A stretch of 64,000 nt of DNA from Drosophila miranda (GCF_003369915.1 NW_022881603.1:32175522-32239521); one strand, 5' to 3'; positions 48,795 through 61,074 are shown, counted from the stretch's first letter. The notes: generated from the sequence alone by a model not told the origin. Program-made: numbers and translations.

Positions 48795-49169
48795 GTGAGT
48801 TCTACTGAAGAACCCTTGCCACATATTCCTCCTGCATATTCGCACATTCATTTCTCTGCTGAAATCATCAGCGTTAAAAGATGCCACAGTTCTTCAAGTT
48901 GGTCAAAAACCAAATCAATTTGCCGCTAAAAGGGTTTTGCACAACATTTTCCAATTTGCATATCGCAGCCACACTCTGACTCACTACACCAAACAAAAGA
49001 GAAGAAAGAGCGGGAGAGCAGGTCAGGGATCAGCGAGAGCGAGGCAAAACAAGTTTGTAATCTCTGTCCCTGTATTAGTGTTGAGATATGTTCTGCATGT
49101 GTGTGTTTGTGTGTGTGTGTGAGTACTGCTCTAGCTACCCTGCAGTACGGGTCATTAATGACTCAGCTG

Positions 49170-49500
49170 CTGACACGTCGATGACCGCGTCACTACCCCG
49201 ATGACATAGTCGATGACGGCCATACGCTGAGCTGATGACATTAACATGGAGATGTCCTAGGGCATAATCGATGACATTGTCATCGAGCATTGCCGAAAAA
49301 TCATGACTTAATAAGCGATGATTTTTCACGATTTTTTGGCTTAAATCATCGCTTATTAAATGCATGATTTTTGCCTAAAGATCATGCACATAATAAGCGA
49401 TGATTTTTACCTAAAAATCATGCATTTTATAGGTGATGATTTTTACCTAAATATCATGCACTTAATAAGTGATGATTTGTCACGTAAAATCATGCATTTA
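49170..49500 (+). repeat. GATGAC cluster and minisatellite (B copy 4)
   Basis: Longer form, with the gatgatttgtcacg variant also seen in copy 3. Several C-run bases are missing relative to the other copies. Confidence 0.75.
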
Positions 49501-49718
49501 ATATAAAAAGTAATACATTGTAATTGTTTATTTTTCCAATTATTTTTATTTATTATTATTCATTATTGTCTGCTTTGTTTTTTTTTCTCTTGAGGTCTTC
49601 TGAAAATGACTATTCTTAATGTTGTGAATAGCCTTCCGAATACTTTTTCTGCTGGCTCGTCGGGTATTTTCATCTTCACCGCCGCTGAAATAATTTTTTA
49701 TTATTTTATAATTTTTTT

Positions 49719-50708
49719 ACCCTCAGAAATATACCAAATATACCGCATTTTCAAAATATACCGTAAATATACTGACGAACTCAAGCTCTATAATCCATAT
49801 TCCTCGTTTTTGATATTCCGTGGAATATTAATAGCTATCTATATCTCTCAGCCCTACCCACATAATTTTATACGATTTATGAATCAATTTTTTACTAACT
49901 GGCTTACTCTAAATACTTGCTCTTGCAGCAGAGACTAAATTTTTGCCTGGGATGACAAACATTTTCTCAATTCTATAATATCCTTTCCTAGGGTATGCAT
50001 TGTTGCTTGCATTTTTCCGCAACATGGAACGCGATTATTGCTTTCCGCCAATGAAAATTATGGCAGGAAACGGCTGCGACAGAATGTCAGGATGCGTCGT
50101 GTTAATATTCCCCAATAATTGGTAATATTCACCCTAAGTCGATGTCCAAATATAGTAATTTAAGAACATAATTTAAAAGTATGGAATGGGACTCATTGTT
50201 GTCAACCGGTTATTACCGATTCAAATAAATACTGAAATATACGGTATTATTTTCAATATATACCGACGTATTTTTGATATTCTGGCGAATATTACTAGCT
50301 AAATAGAACCCTCAGGCCTGCCCACATAATTTTATCCGACTAATGAATCAATTTTCTACTCGACTGGTTTATTTTAAATACTTGCTTTTATTTGATTTTG
50401 CCCAAAGGTCAAACAAATAAAACGTAAGAGATTATCTATATAATGTGTTTGTACAAAAATTGTGTGTACACACTTGCAACCATGGTCGATCTATCGGCCT
50501 AGCCCCAGATTCGAATCTATCCTTCTTCGTTTAATCTGTGCGCCCAAAAGTACGCTGACCGCAATTGCCAAAACTATGCATCGTGGTATAGCTGCTCTGT
50601 ATAACGAATGACCCTTTTATATCTTTATTATCATATTGCTGATTTTGCATTGCTTTATATGAATATAAAACTTGATCAAAATGGAAAGACATGATGCGTG
50701 ATGTGGAT
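49719..50708 (+). repeat. Array repeat R, copy 5 (right border of the array)
   Basis: The last R copy ends at gatgtggat, where sequence departs from the array (atctcatacatac) and enters the unique 3' part of the zip intron before exon 2. It has several one-base deletions (for example near 49738 and 50504). Confidence 0.8.
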
Positions 50709-50843
50709 ACATCTCATACATACATACTCATTCACTCATACACAAATAACATTTTGATTCTCATACTTTTCTCCTGAAGCAGAATGGTTAAAGTTCAAGT
50801 GTGACTAATTGAATGGACATTTTTCTTGTCTCCTTTTTTGCAG

Positions 50844-51058
50844 GGCTTCGTGGCCGCTAGTATTAAGCGGGAACATGGCGACGAGGTTGAGGTTGAACTG
50901 GCCGAGACCGCAAGAGGGTCATGATTCTGCGCGACGATATACAAAAGATGAATCCGCCAAAATTCGACAAAGTCGAGGATATGGCCGATCTGACGTGCCT
51001 CAACGAGGCTTCCGTGCTGCACAACATTAAAGACAGATACTACTCTGGCTTGATCTAT
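50844..51058 (+). pseudogene. zip: zip second coding exon, one-base deletion
   Basis: After the acceptor ttttttgcag the exon reads [22 protein letters not shown]. One G is missing at about 50910 (accgcaag where accggcaag is expected), and another frame continues [20 protein letters not shown] ending YYSGLIY before donor gtaagt. The content is the SH3-like N-terminal domain and the start of the motor of zipper. The next exon (expected to begin TYSGL) is absent. The N gap follows 502 bp later. Read with the missing base restored the exon is intact, and the loss is in a short G run. Confidence 0.85.
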
Positions 51059-51560
51059 GTAAGTATTAAACTATATATTTCCTTCGTTACTCATAAACAT
51101 AAAATTAACGCCCTGGAATTCAACGGATTCCCAGTCCAGATCAATGAAAACTTCATTCTTAGTGCGAGCGAAAAAGAAGCTCTGGATCGGATCTACTCAT
51201 GTCTAGGTTAACCCCAACTTATTCCTTTGGTCTGCACGTTCACTCGGTCTTGAAAATTTATATCTATACATTTCTGTCTAAAATGGGGTTCCTTCACGCC
51301 ACATACATATTACATACAAATTTGTGTTGGAAGACTTGAAAGTTGCCGCTGTGCCAGCTGTTGGCAAGATGACGACGACGACAGCCACCATGATGCTAAT
51401 AGTGATGATGATGACGACTTTAGAGTAAACAACAACAGCATAAATACATGTGTAATATGTACATATATATTTTCCATCCCAATAAGTCCCTAAGTTTTCT
51501 GGAATTATTGAAAAGCGAAACTCTGTCCTCAACCAGCCCGAGTTCGTCTCTTTCTAAGTA
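51059..51560 (+). other. zip intron fragment before the assembly gap
   Basis: Sequence after the exon 2 donor. It includes a GAC/GAT trinucleotide-rich patch at about 51368-51420. A short open stretch at about 51109-51210 ([20 protein letters not shown] and beyond) has coding-like composition, but has no known match and no clear splice sites. Confidence 0.4.
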
Positions 51561-51610
51561 NNNNNNNNNNNNNNNNNNNNNNNNNNNNNNNNNNNNNNNN
51601 NNNNNNNNNN
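51561..51610. other. Assembly gap (50 N)
   Basis: Exactly fifty N bases separate the zip 5' part from the following contig. True gap size and adjacency are unknown. Confidence 0.99.
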
Positions 51611-52639
51611 ATGCACCACACACAGCCACACACAGAGCGCGCTTGCTTACTCTCGCTTTTGCTAGTGCCTCTCCTGTTGAGCACACACCTTCATACACAC
51701 ATACGCACACAGGTGTACCTGCTTATCTGGTTTTCGAGTTTCGCTTTGTCGCAATGCCAAGCCGAGCTTCAGGTGGAAGCTTTCGCCGCCCCAACATCTT
51801 ACGTTGTGGGGCCACTCGAAGACATCGACATCAGTTTCTCGGCGGCTTTACGAGCGTACAAGTCGTGAACGTTTTTTTCCGGCAGTTTGGTGTTACGTTC
51901 CACATTTTGTGGTCCCCCGTAAGAATTTATCTATCACCAAAACAGCGCTTACGTACTAAACTTGCATCCGTGTAAACGGGCAATTTCGACTCCGATTTCG
52001 GCTCCCGTGTGAGTGCCTGTCTGTGTGTTAATGTAACTATTTTGAAATGTCTGCGGCTTGTGGCCTGTCCCCTCCCTTCCCCTCAGGCTGGACAGGTCTG
52101 CGTCTGCCTCTCTGGTGTGTCTTTCACAAAAGCCAGCAGCAACAGCAGCCACAAGTGTGTGGTGTGTTGTTTGTGGTATGGTATGGTGTGGTGTGGCAGT
52201 AGCACTCACATTCCAGGCCTTTTGCGGCAGTAAAAGTCCATTTGTTGTTTCTGCTTATTGCATCGATCATTGATAAACCCTATAGATGTTGTAGGGTCGG
52301 TCTCGTCGCAGTCGCCGTCGCAGTCGCAGTCTCAGCGTTGAGCACTTGCCCACTCAGCCAAAATGAAGCCATTTCCATGGTGGCTGGGCGCTTAATAGCT
52401 CTTCAAAAGCGGAAAATCATTGAATTATGCTTTGTGGCTGCTGCTGCTGCTGATGATGCCTCTTTCCCCCTGGAGCCAGCGGCAGCAGCTAAAATGCTGA
52501 CTACGGCCCTGCAAAAGCGCATTTTACGAACGTGCATAGTTTTTATGATTACTTGTGTGGAAAAAGTGAAATTTTCGCTCTGCACAGCGCGCTGATTGGC
52601 GCTGCCACGAAGCAGCGACTCAAAACGAAATCAAATAAA
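51611..52639. other. Region with no recognisable gene after the gap
   Basis: CA-rich sequence at 51615-51715, followed by mixed sequence with a TCAGTT initiator-like site at 51831. There is a ggtatggtgtgg repeat near 52175-52197 and a gtcgcagtcgccgtcgcag repeat near 52303-52330. No exon with family similarity was seen on either strand. Confidence 0.5.
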
Positions 52640-53768
52640 ACGAGGGGGAACGTTGTGAGTTGCTGCGGAGACCGCAACTCTACAGTTATACCCGATACTA
52701 AGTCAGTATGGCTCTCCTCCGGCAGACGCCGCTAATATATAACGACACGACAAAGAGTGCGTGCGAGAGAGACAGAAAAATCAGTCTGCTCGTGACGTCG
52801 GGCGCTGCGTAGCCAGTGCAAATTGATTTGTTCCTTTTGGCTATAAAAATGATCTGATCTGATCCAGATTCAGCAATCTGATAGATATGGTCATTATCTA
52901 TGATTCTGCGTTTTTTAGTTTTTCTCGAATCTGCAATATTGTGGATGCAACAGATTTTCGTCCTTTGTGGGGGTAGAAGGGGGTGGGGCGAAAATTTTGA
53001 GATATACGTTTTATAGTTACATCTTAAAGGAGTGTGTTTACTAAATTTGGTTACTCTAGCCTTAATAGTCTCTGAAGATTTGTGGATGCCTCAGATTTTT
53101 CGTCTTTGCGGGGGCGGAAGGAAGTGTGGCGAAATTTTTGACACAAAATGGTCAAGGTCCGATAACACAGGAGTGTGGTTACCAAATTTGGTTTTGCTCT
53201 GGCTTTTATAGGTTCTGAGATCCTTGAACTCATATTTTGCATTTGGCAAAACCGACCATGAAACCTGTGTGTTAGAGAGAGACAGAGCGAGAAAGAATGA
53301 AATTGTTTTCTTGATTCTGGCTATAATAATTATACGATCTGGTTCAGATTTTTGCACTCTAGAAGATATAGTCATCTTCTACGCTTCTGCGTTTTTAGTT
53401 TTCTCGTATCGTCGAAATTGTGGATGCCACAGATTTTCGACCTTTGTGGGGGCGGAAGTGGGCGGGGCAAAGTTTTTGAAATATTTTTGTAGCAGTGACA
53501 TATCACAGAAGTCTGGATCCAAAACAATCGTTACTCTCGCTCTTATAGTCTTTGAGCACTAGGCGCTGAAGGGGACGGACAGACGGACGGACGGACGGAT
53601 GGACAGACGGACAGACAGACATGGCTCAATCGACTCGGCTATTGATGCTGATCAAGAATATGTATACTTTATGGGGTCGGAAACGATTCCTTCTGGACGT
53701 TACACACATCCACTTTAACCAAAAATCTAATATACCCCAATACTCATTTTGAGTATCGGGTATAAAAA
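52640..53768 (-). mobile_element. DINE-1/Helentron-type element E3
   Basis: Full-length copy of about 1.13 kb. The hairpin end is on the left (gagttgctgcggagaccgca at about 52657), followed by ttatacccgatactaagtca. Inside are the GA-rich motif gcgagagagacagaaa (about 52764) and repeated blocks of gattttcgtcctttg followed by gggggcgga. A (GGAC)n microsatellite lies at 53572-53612. It ends gagtatcgggtataaaaa. It is non-coding. Confidence 0.85.
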
Positions 53769-55680
53769 GTTTACCCAACAAAACACCACACATACTCCAT
53801 ACTCGTCCAAGATCCAAAATCAAAATTCAAAAATCAAACTGAAGCGTGTGTCCAGGTCAGAAAACCCATAGAAATCAAATAAAACTAAATAAATGCATAA
53901 ATAAGTGAAGAGGGCCCGCGAAAGCTCTCTTTTTGACCACATAACCATGAGACGATTATGTGAAGGTTGCACCAGAAGCGGCCAGCAGCAGCAGCAACTG
54001 TCCGGAGTAAAAGCTTTGAATCATCATCTTCATCATACGTATACGACTACGAGTATACTATGTTATCTTGTGGCACTCTGTTGCTGAAGTTTCTGCTGAA
54101 GTTGTTGCTTGATTTCGTTGCCAAAGTTGGTCATAAAATTGAGGTGACAATTGCTTTGTCTTTGTCTTTGCTGTTGCCCGTTGCCCGTTGACACATTTCA
54201 CTGCGAAAGCGAAACGCAAACAACACTTTGTACTTCTGCTGTCTCTCTCTCTCTCTCTCTGTTATGGTCTGTTCCATGTACCTGCACCCTGTACCTGTAC
54301 CTGTCCCTGTCTCTGGGGTAATTGCCCCCAAAACTGACCTACTGAAACTCCAAGATGAGCCCCGTCGCACATGTTTGTCACGCCATTGAGAACAGCACAG
54401 CCAAGCATTGTTTAACGCACAAAAATTTAAAAATCATTTCATTTTGTATTATCAAAAAATAAAGGCAAAGCGAATTTTGTCAGCAGCCCGCTTGGTTTTT
54501 GGCCAGGCCAGTGTCACAGCGGCAGGCAACAGGCACAGCCACAGCCCCAGCTCTGAAATTGGGTCGGGGTAATTGTTTAGAATAAGTAGCTGCTACCGCT
54601 TGTATTTATTTGTGCAACATTTTAACGCAGTGAAATTATGAGACTCGACTCCACGTTGTCTTCGCCTTTACTTCATTTCAATCCGAGAGCTCTGCCAAGG
54701 TCTGATCAGCAGCAGCAGCAGCAAGAGGGGCAGCGGATGTCTTCGCCAAGATTCCGCTTTCAGTTCAATTCATACAAAAACGTGTGTTTAGAAAGTAAAT
54801 TTCTATTGAAGATGGGATTCTGTCTAAGCCATATATAACATTCAACACATGCTCGTACACGTCGAAGATATAAAAGCGAACACTCGGCTGGCGATTTCAC
54901 GTTGAACACAACACGTTAGCCGCTAATTGAACAGCTGAAAAAGCAGCACCAACAGCTCCAACGACTCCAACATCGGGCGAGATCCAAGTCAACAAAAGTA
55001 AAATGATTACATCAGTTATCGCATTTCATTGGAATAGAATGGAATGCCAAAACTGCTGAAATCTGGCTGTGATTCTCATAACAAGGTGTTTGGATGGTTT
55101 GCTGTTTCAGATCTAGAATTTCCCAGCCATTCCAGTCACCTCCAGTTGCTTGCATACTTCTTGGGGATGCGAGACACAATGGCTCAGGTTCTGTTAGTTA
55201 CACACACATTTCATTTCCCGAGAACCAGCACTCTGAGTCACACTGCATCTCCAGTAGACTCCACTCCACTCCAGTCTCGTTCTTGCAAGCATTTGTAATG
55301 CTAAAAAGTTTTTACGTATTTGTACTTATAATAGCCAGGCCCTGAAGCAGTGCACTCCGCCAACAAAGCGCACAATCAGCCTACAGCTAACAGCAAACAG
55401 AACCGAAATTACGAGTACTCAGCAAACAAATTCCTGATTGAACGTTAGTTCATCAGTTAGATTTATGGCTCGATGACGGGTGTCACCGAAAATCATTTGA
55501 AATAATTATGGGTTAATTGGTGTTCAATGGGCATCGCTCGAAAAGAGCCAACAATGGTGGATCCAATGGTGGATCCAATGCAAAACACACAACACAAATC
55601 ACAAACACACAGATATTGGAGTCGCCAGCTCGACCTTGTGGCGTTCAGAGAGCGCAGTAAACTCGACAAATACTTAAAAA
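53769..55680. other. Region between E3 and E4: no coding gene, one promoter candidate
   Basis: No protein-coding exon is supported here. (CT)n lies at 54240-54261 and CAG runs lie at 53980-53996 and 54710-54723. The only organised signal is the TATA-type promoter and noncoding first exon at about 54869-54999. Confidence 0.45.
54869..54999 (+). promoter_or_regulatory. TATA-type core promoter and possible noncoding first exon
   Basis: TATAAAAG at 54869-54876 lies 30 bp before TCACGT, an initiator-like site whose A is 54899. This is the canonical spacing. The downstream 100 bp (caacacgttagccgctaatt, then CAACAGCTCCAACGACTCCA) looks like a fly leader and ends at a possible donor, caaaa|gtaaaa, near 54998. 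The CD36-family gene at 58275 has a leader acceptor at 58215 and no promoter nearer, so this could be its upstream promoter. That link is an inference. Confidence 0.4.
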
Positions 55681-56798
55681 ACGAGGGGGAACGTTGTGAG
55701 TTGCTGCGGACACCGCAACTCTACAGTTATACCCGATACTTAGTCAGTATGCTCTCCTCCGGCAGACGCCGCTAATATTAAACGACACGACAAAGAGTGC
55801 GTGCGAGAGAGACAGAAAATCCGTCTGAGCGTGACGTCGGGCGCTGCGTAGCCAGTGCAAATTGATTTGTTCCGTTTGGCTATAAAAATGATCTGATCTG
55901 ATCCAGATTCAGCAATCTGATAGATATGGTCGTTATCTATGATTCTGCGTTTTTAGTTTTCTCGAATGTGCAATATTGTGGATGCAACAGATTTTCGTTC
56001 TTTGTGGTGGCGGAAGGGGGTGGGGGCGAAATTCTGAGATATACGTTTTATAGTGAGATCTAACAGAAGTGCGGATGCCAAATTTGGTTACTCTAGCCTT
56101 AATAGTCTCTGAGATTTGTGGATGCCCCAGATTTTCGTCCTTTGCGGGGCGGAAGGGGGTGTGGCGAAATTTGGACACGAAACGGTCAAGGTCCGATATC
56201 ACAGGAGTGTGGATACCAAATTTGGTTTCTCTGGCTCTTATAGGTTCTGAGATCCTTGAACTCATATTTTGCAATTGGCAAAACCTACCATGAAACCTGT
56301 GTGTTAGAGAGAGACAGAGCAAGAAAGAATGAAATTGTTTTCTTGATTCTGGCTATAATAATTATACGATCTGGTTGAGATCTTCATTCTAAACCATATA
56401 GTCATCCTCTACGATTCTGCGTTTTTGGTTTTATCGTATCTTTAAAAAATGTGGATGCCACAGATTTTCGTCCTTTGTGGGGGCGGAAGTGGGCGGGGCG
56501 AAGTTTTGAAATATTTTTGTAGCAGTGACATATCACAGAAGTCTGGATACAAAACATCGTTGCTCTAGCTTTTATAGTCTTTGAGCACTAGGCGCTGAAG
56601 GGGACGGACAGACGGACGGACGGACAGACGGACAGACGGACAGACAGACATGGCTCAATCGACTCGGCTATTGATGCTGATCAAGAATATATATACTTTA
56701 TGGGGTCGGAAACGATTCCTTCTGGACGTTACAACACATCCACTTTTACCACAAATCTAATATACCCCAATACTCATTTTGAGTATCGGGTATAAAAA
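55681..56798 (-). mobile_element. DINE-1/Helentron-type element E4
   Basis: Full-length copy of about 1.12 kb, with hairpin end left, GA motif at about 55803 and (GGAC/AGAC)n at 56602-56650. The right end is gagtatcgggtataaaaa. Confidence 0.85.
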
Positions 56799-58215
56799 TA
56801 CGAAAAAACTTTGTATCCACTCAGTTAATGGGTAAGTGGGGTGGTGTGCGTGTGCTGTGTGCTGGCCAGGATCCAAAGTACCAAATTTAATGCTTTTTGG
56901 CCGAAACCGTAAAGCGAAAACATCTAAACTGGTTGTAGGCCACCATTTCCGCAGAGCATCCAAGAATTTGAGCGTCGAGTCTGGCTCTCATGTTCTCGTG
57001 TTCTCAGTGCGTTCTTCCGAATCGCGGAATGGAAGGTGTGCCCCAGCAGTAATCTCCCACTGGAGTTGCAGATTATCTCGTTCGCGCCGATAAACGACTG
57101 TTTGTATGCACTTGAATCTGAGAATAATCTGCGTATCGCTGGATCGCTGGATTGTCAGATCGCCAGATCGAGTGGGGCAATTAAAACGTTTCGTTTCTAT
57201 TGTCTACGACCGTGCGACGCCTGCAAATAGCTCAGACCATTAGCCGAATCCCATTTTGCTGCATTGCGTTTCGGTTTATGAATATGAATAATGGCTTGCG
57301 GGCTGTCTGCCTGGAATTTTCAATAATAAAATCGTTGCTGTTTACGCACGAGTCCGAATGTTAAAAGATATACTCGTGTGTATGTATGCCCAAGCACAGC
57401 CCTGGCCTCGGTCAAGGTTTCATTCCGACATTTGTTATATGCGAAATCTCAGAGTCAGAGTCAGAGTCAGAGTCAGAGTCAGAGCCAGAGCCAGAGCCAG
57501 AGCCAGATTCAGAGCCTTAGAGTAGACTGAGGGGGAGAGGCAGTAGGAGCCTGCCAGTCCATTAAAAAGTGCTTAATTGCCGAGCTGAACGGCAGCCAAG
57601 GTCTGTCTTGCCAGGAAGGACGCAGCGCGTTACTGTACTCGTATGAGACTCGATCAATTATCCAGCGCACAAAAGCCGCGATTGCAGATCGGTTTTGTTC
57701 GTTTGTTTTGTTTTGTTTCGAAGCATCGCATAGCTGATAAAATCAGCTTTTGGCCAAAACTAAATACAGCCACAGCTCGAGCTTTGTCAAGCCCCACAAG
57801 GCCAACACGCCCCGCAACGTGTCTGAGGTCTGGGCCAAAGTCGGGCATCTCTCCTCCACTGTCATCTGGTTGTCTCTTCAAGCCATGCCATGGATATCCA
57901 TAGACATAAGTAAACATATGGAAAGAGTGGGGAAAAAGAAGCAGAAGCACAGAACAGAAGATGTTGATCATGATCGTATCGTGATCGTGAACGCTGATCG
58001 CGGATCATGAGCTCCAGCATCGAGACCCAATGTCGGCTAGAACTTTACGATGTGATTATCAAGTGATATTGAATGATTGCATTCCTGTTTACCTGTCTTT
58101 TGCCTGATAATTATAGATTAACAACTTAACCGGTATTACAGCTTATCTGTCTGTAGGTCCCCCCCATAAAAACAGCTTGATATGTCTTATATATAATTTT
58201 GATTTGCTTTTCTAG
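56799..58215. other. Region between E4 and the CD36-family gene
   Basis: No supported coding exon. A hexanucleotide repeat (AGAGTC/AGAGCC)n lies at about 57446-57510. The region is probably the leader intron or upstream sequence of the receptor gene. An acceptor (ttgcttttctag) at 58204-58215 marks the start of its coding leader exon. Confidence 0.5.
57446..57512 (+). repeat. (CAGAGT)n/(CAGAGC)n hexanucleotide repeat
   Basis: About eleven units of six bases. The first half reads cagagt and the second half cagagc, which indicates expansion of two variants in blocks. Confidence 0.8.
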
Positions 58216-58274
58216 TTAACAGCTGCAAGGCGGTCAACTCTTGAAACAACAACGACTCCAATAACAGCCACAAC

Positions 58275-61074
58275 ATGAACGGTCCCAAACACAAACTATG
58301 CACTAAACTGTCCAGCACGTATCTGAGAAAATGGTGTAAGTATAATCAATTCAATGAATGCGAGTAGCCCCCAAGGGGTTGAGCGATGCTTCGGAGATGT
58401 GTTCTCAGAGTTTTCCCCACTGAAAGCTGGACGAGTATTACCTGAATTCCCACTACCATTAGCATCTGATTAGCCAACCGCGCTCTTCCTATTAACAAAA
58501 AATTTCCATATGGATTTCCGCATTGATGTGTGCAATAATCCCCTGAAACGATTTATGCACAACGCAATGGGAGGTGGAACCACAAGAACCCATCGCCTGA
58601 CTTAACACCAGGGCGAATCATCCATATATCGCATACAATATATAACTCCACGTGCCGTGCCTTGTTCTTGATTTTGCTCAATAGATTGCGAATGCTTCGC
58701 TTTGTTCGTATGACTGGTTAGACTGATATTCGCTTTTTTAATTTCTAATTGATTCCGCTGAAAGTACGCAGAGGATAAACTCAGATCTTCACCCAAGTAG
58801 CTACCAACTTTCCCTTCCTTTCGTTTCCTTCTGGAAAAATAAGACTAAGGCGCAGTGGGTTTTTAGTTCCAAGGACTGGGACTGGGATATGGCTCTGATC
58901 GCTGTTGTTTAGCGTCGACATTCCAGCTCTGGCACTTCCACTTTAGTAATTAAACGATAATTATTCAATCACATCTAATTGGGGATCGGATCGGCATCTC
59001 TCTCCATCGGTTGTAAAAATGCTAATTGGATAACAAAGTGTATAAGGTCAAAGGGTCACTAGAAGAGTGATTCATGTTCCGCAATATGTACACTAGTGTT
59101 CTATTCGTTCGATGTATAAATATTTATGCCGAGCTGTCCCAGTCGAGTGCCAACTCAAATATTTGTCTCGATCGAAGCCAACAAAGCCAACACTTTCCCA
59201 CCTTTCCGCTCACAGGGTCTGACTCATTCCAATCATCCACTGATTTATGCAATCGCTGTACATTCGTTGAATAATTCTCCTTGGTTGTTCAGGGATTACG
59301 ATCGCCATTGCGTCGATTTTGATAGTGGGAGGCGTTTTGGTGGCCTGCGAGTTCTCCGTGCTGATCAATGCCATTGTGGACCGCATGGTGGCTCTGCGGC
59401 CGGCGCCAAGACCTTCGGCTGGTGGGCCAAGCCGCCGGTGGAGCCCCACATCAGTCTGTACATCTACAATGTGACCAATGCCGATGACTTCCTCAGCAAT
59501 GGCTCCAAGGCCATTGTCGATGAGGTGGGTCCCTATGTCTACAGGTAAGGTATCTTTAAACTGCACCTAAACGTCAATGTTAATACGATCTTCTCTCCCT
59601 TCATCTCCGACTTGCAGCGAGAGCTGGGAAAAGGTTAACATCGTGGAGAATGGCAATGGCACGCTCAGCTACAATCTGCGCAAGATCTACTCGTTCCGCG
59701 AAGATCTGTCTGTGGGCCCCGAAGATGACGTGGTGATTGTGCCCAACATTCCCATGCTGAGTGCCACCTCCCAAAGCAAGCATGCGGCCAGGTGAGTGCC
59801 CTGGGAGTGCCCTGGCTTGTACAAAAAATGCTGCAATCTGATTAACCCTGATCTTGCCCATCTCAGGTTCCTGCGTCTGGCCATGGCCAGCATCATGGAC
59901 ATACTGAAGATCAAGCCGTTCGTTCAGGTGTCCGTGGGACAGCTGCTCTGGGGATACGAGGATCCGCTGCTCAAGCTGGCCAAGGATGTGGTGCCTAAGG
60001 AGCAGAAGCTGCCATACGAGGAGTTCGGCCTGCTGTACGGCAAGAACGGCACCTCCTCCGACCGCGTCACCGTCAACACAGGCGTCGATGACATCGAGAA
60101 GTACGGCATTATCGACCAGTACAACGGTCGCACCCACCTGCCCCACTGGACCACCGATGAGTGCAATCACCTGAACGGCACTGACGGCTCCATCTTCCCC
60201 CCGCACATCGACCACGACCGTGTGTTGCATGTGTACGACAAAGATCTCTGCCGCCTGATGCCGCTGGTCTTCGAAAAGGAGGTGATGACCTCGAACGAGG
60301 TGCCCGGCTATCGCTTCACCACACCCGAGTGGGTCTTTGCCGATGTCGAGAGCCACCCGGAGAACATGTGCTTCTGCCCCGCCGGCCAGCCCTCGTGCTC
60401 CCCCAACGGTCTCTTCAACGTCTCGCTGTGTCAATACGGTACTACTCACTGGGCCTCAAAAGATCCCTTCCTGACACTAACAAATGTCTCTCCCGTACAG
60501 ATTCCCCCATCATGCTAAGCTTCCCCCATTTCTATCTCGGCGACGAGAGCCTGCGGACACAGGTGGAGGGCATTTCGCCGCCAGAGAAGGAGAAGCATCA
60601 GTTCTTCCTCGATGTGCAGCCGGTAAGAAAGGCGACCCTTTCCTCCTGTCAGTTCTCCTGTAATGGTCATTCATTTCTGTCTTTATCCCATAGAAAATGG
60701 GAACCACTCTGCGTGTTCGAGCTCGTATCCAAATCAATCTGGCCGTCAGCCAGGTGTTCGACATCAAGCAAGTGGCCAACTTCCCAGACATCATCTTCCC
60801 CATTCTGTGGTTCGAGGAGGGGATTGACAGCCTGCCCAATGAGGTCACCGATCTGATGCGCTTTGCCGAACAAGTGCCGCCCAAGATACGTGTGGCTCTG
60901 ATTGTCGGCCTGTTCGCCCTGGGGGTGGCCCTGCTGCTGCTGTCGACCTTCTGCCTGATCCGCAACTCTCACCGGCAGAGCACCCTGCATCTGGAGGGCT
61001 CCAACTACCTGGCCACCGCCCAAGTGGACATGAACAAGAAGCAGAACAAGGACACCCAGCCCGCCAGATACTAG
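58275..61074 (+). pseudogene. emp: CD36-family scavenger receptor, probably epithelial membrane protein, one frameshift
   Basis: Type B scavenger receptors take up lipids and other ligands at membranes. Coding exons are 58275-58335, 59293-59544, 59618-59791, 59867-60438, 60501-60622 and 60694-61074, all with GT-AG sites. With one restored base the length would be 520 residues, which fits emp as I remember it. Features are MNGPKHKLCTKLSS at the N-terminus and a first membrane helix (ITIAIASILIVGGVLVACEF). The large ectodomain has about six N-glycosylation sequons and clustered cysteines (NMCFCPAGQPSCSP). The second helix is VALIVGLFALGVALLLLSTF, with a cytosolic tail ending KDTQPARY. The defect is a missing C at about 59400 (cggccggcg for cggcccggcg), which shifts the frame between MVALRP and GAKTFGWWAKPP. 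Family is certain. emp rather than its paralogues is likely because emp is near zip on 2R. The single loss in a C run could be a sequencing error. Confidence 0.8.

Larger units (their letters stand above)
41535..49718 (+). repeat. Array block B, copy 4, interrupted by a LINE
   Basis: This is B block 4, split by the insertion at 42191-46377. It carries about 24 bp more than the other copies after the cttatcgcac hairpin (near 46520-46545) and many one-base deletions between about 47,840 and 49,720. Confidence 0.85.

Noticed and set aside
51109..51210. Open stretch after zip exon 2 encoding [20 protein letters not shown]
   Set aside because: It looks coding-like but lies in the intron, has no clear acceptor or donor, and no recognised family. 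Kept only as a remark in the intron entry.
51831..51866. Initiator TCAGTT with a DPE-like AGTCG downstream
   Set aside because: The spacing is one base off the strict +28 position and no leader or splice pattern follows. It is too weak to annotate as a promoter.
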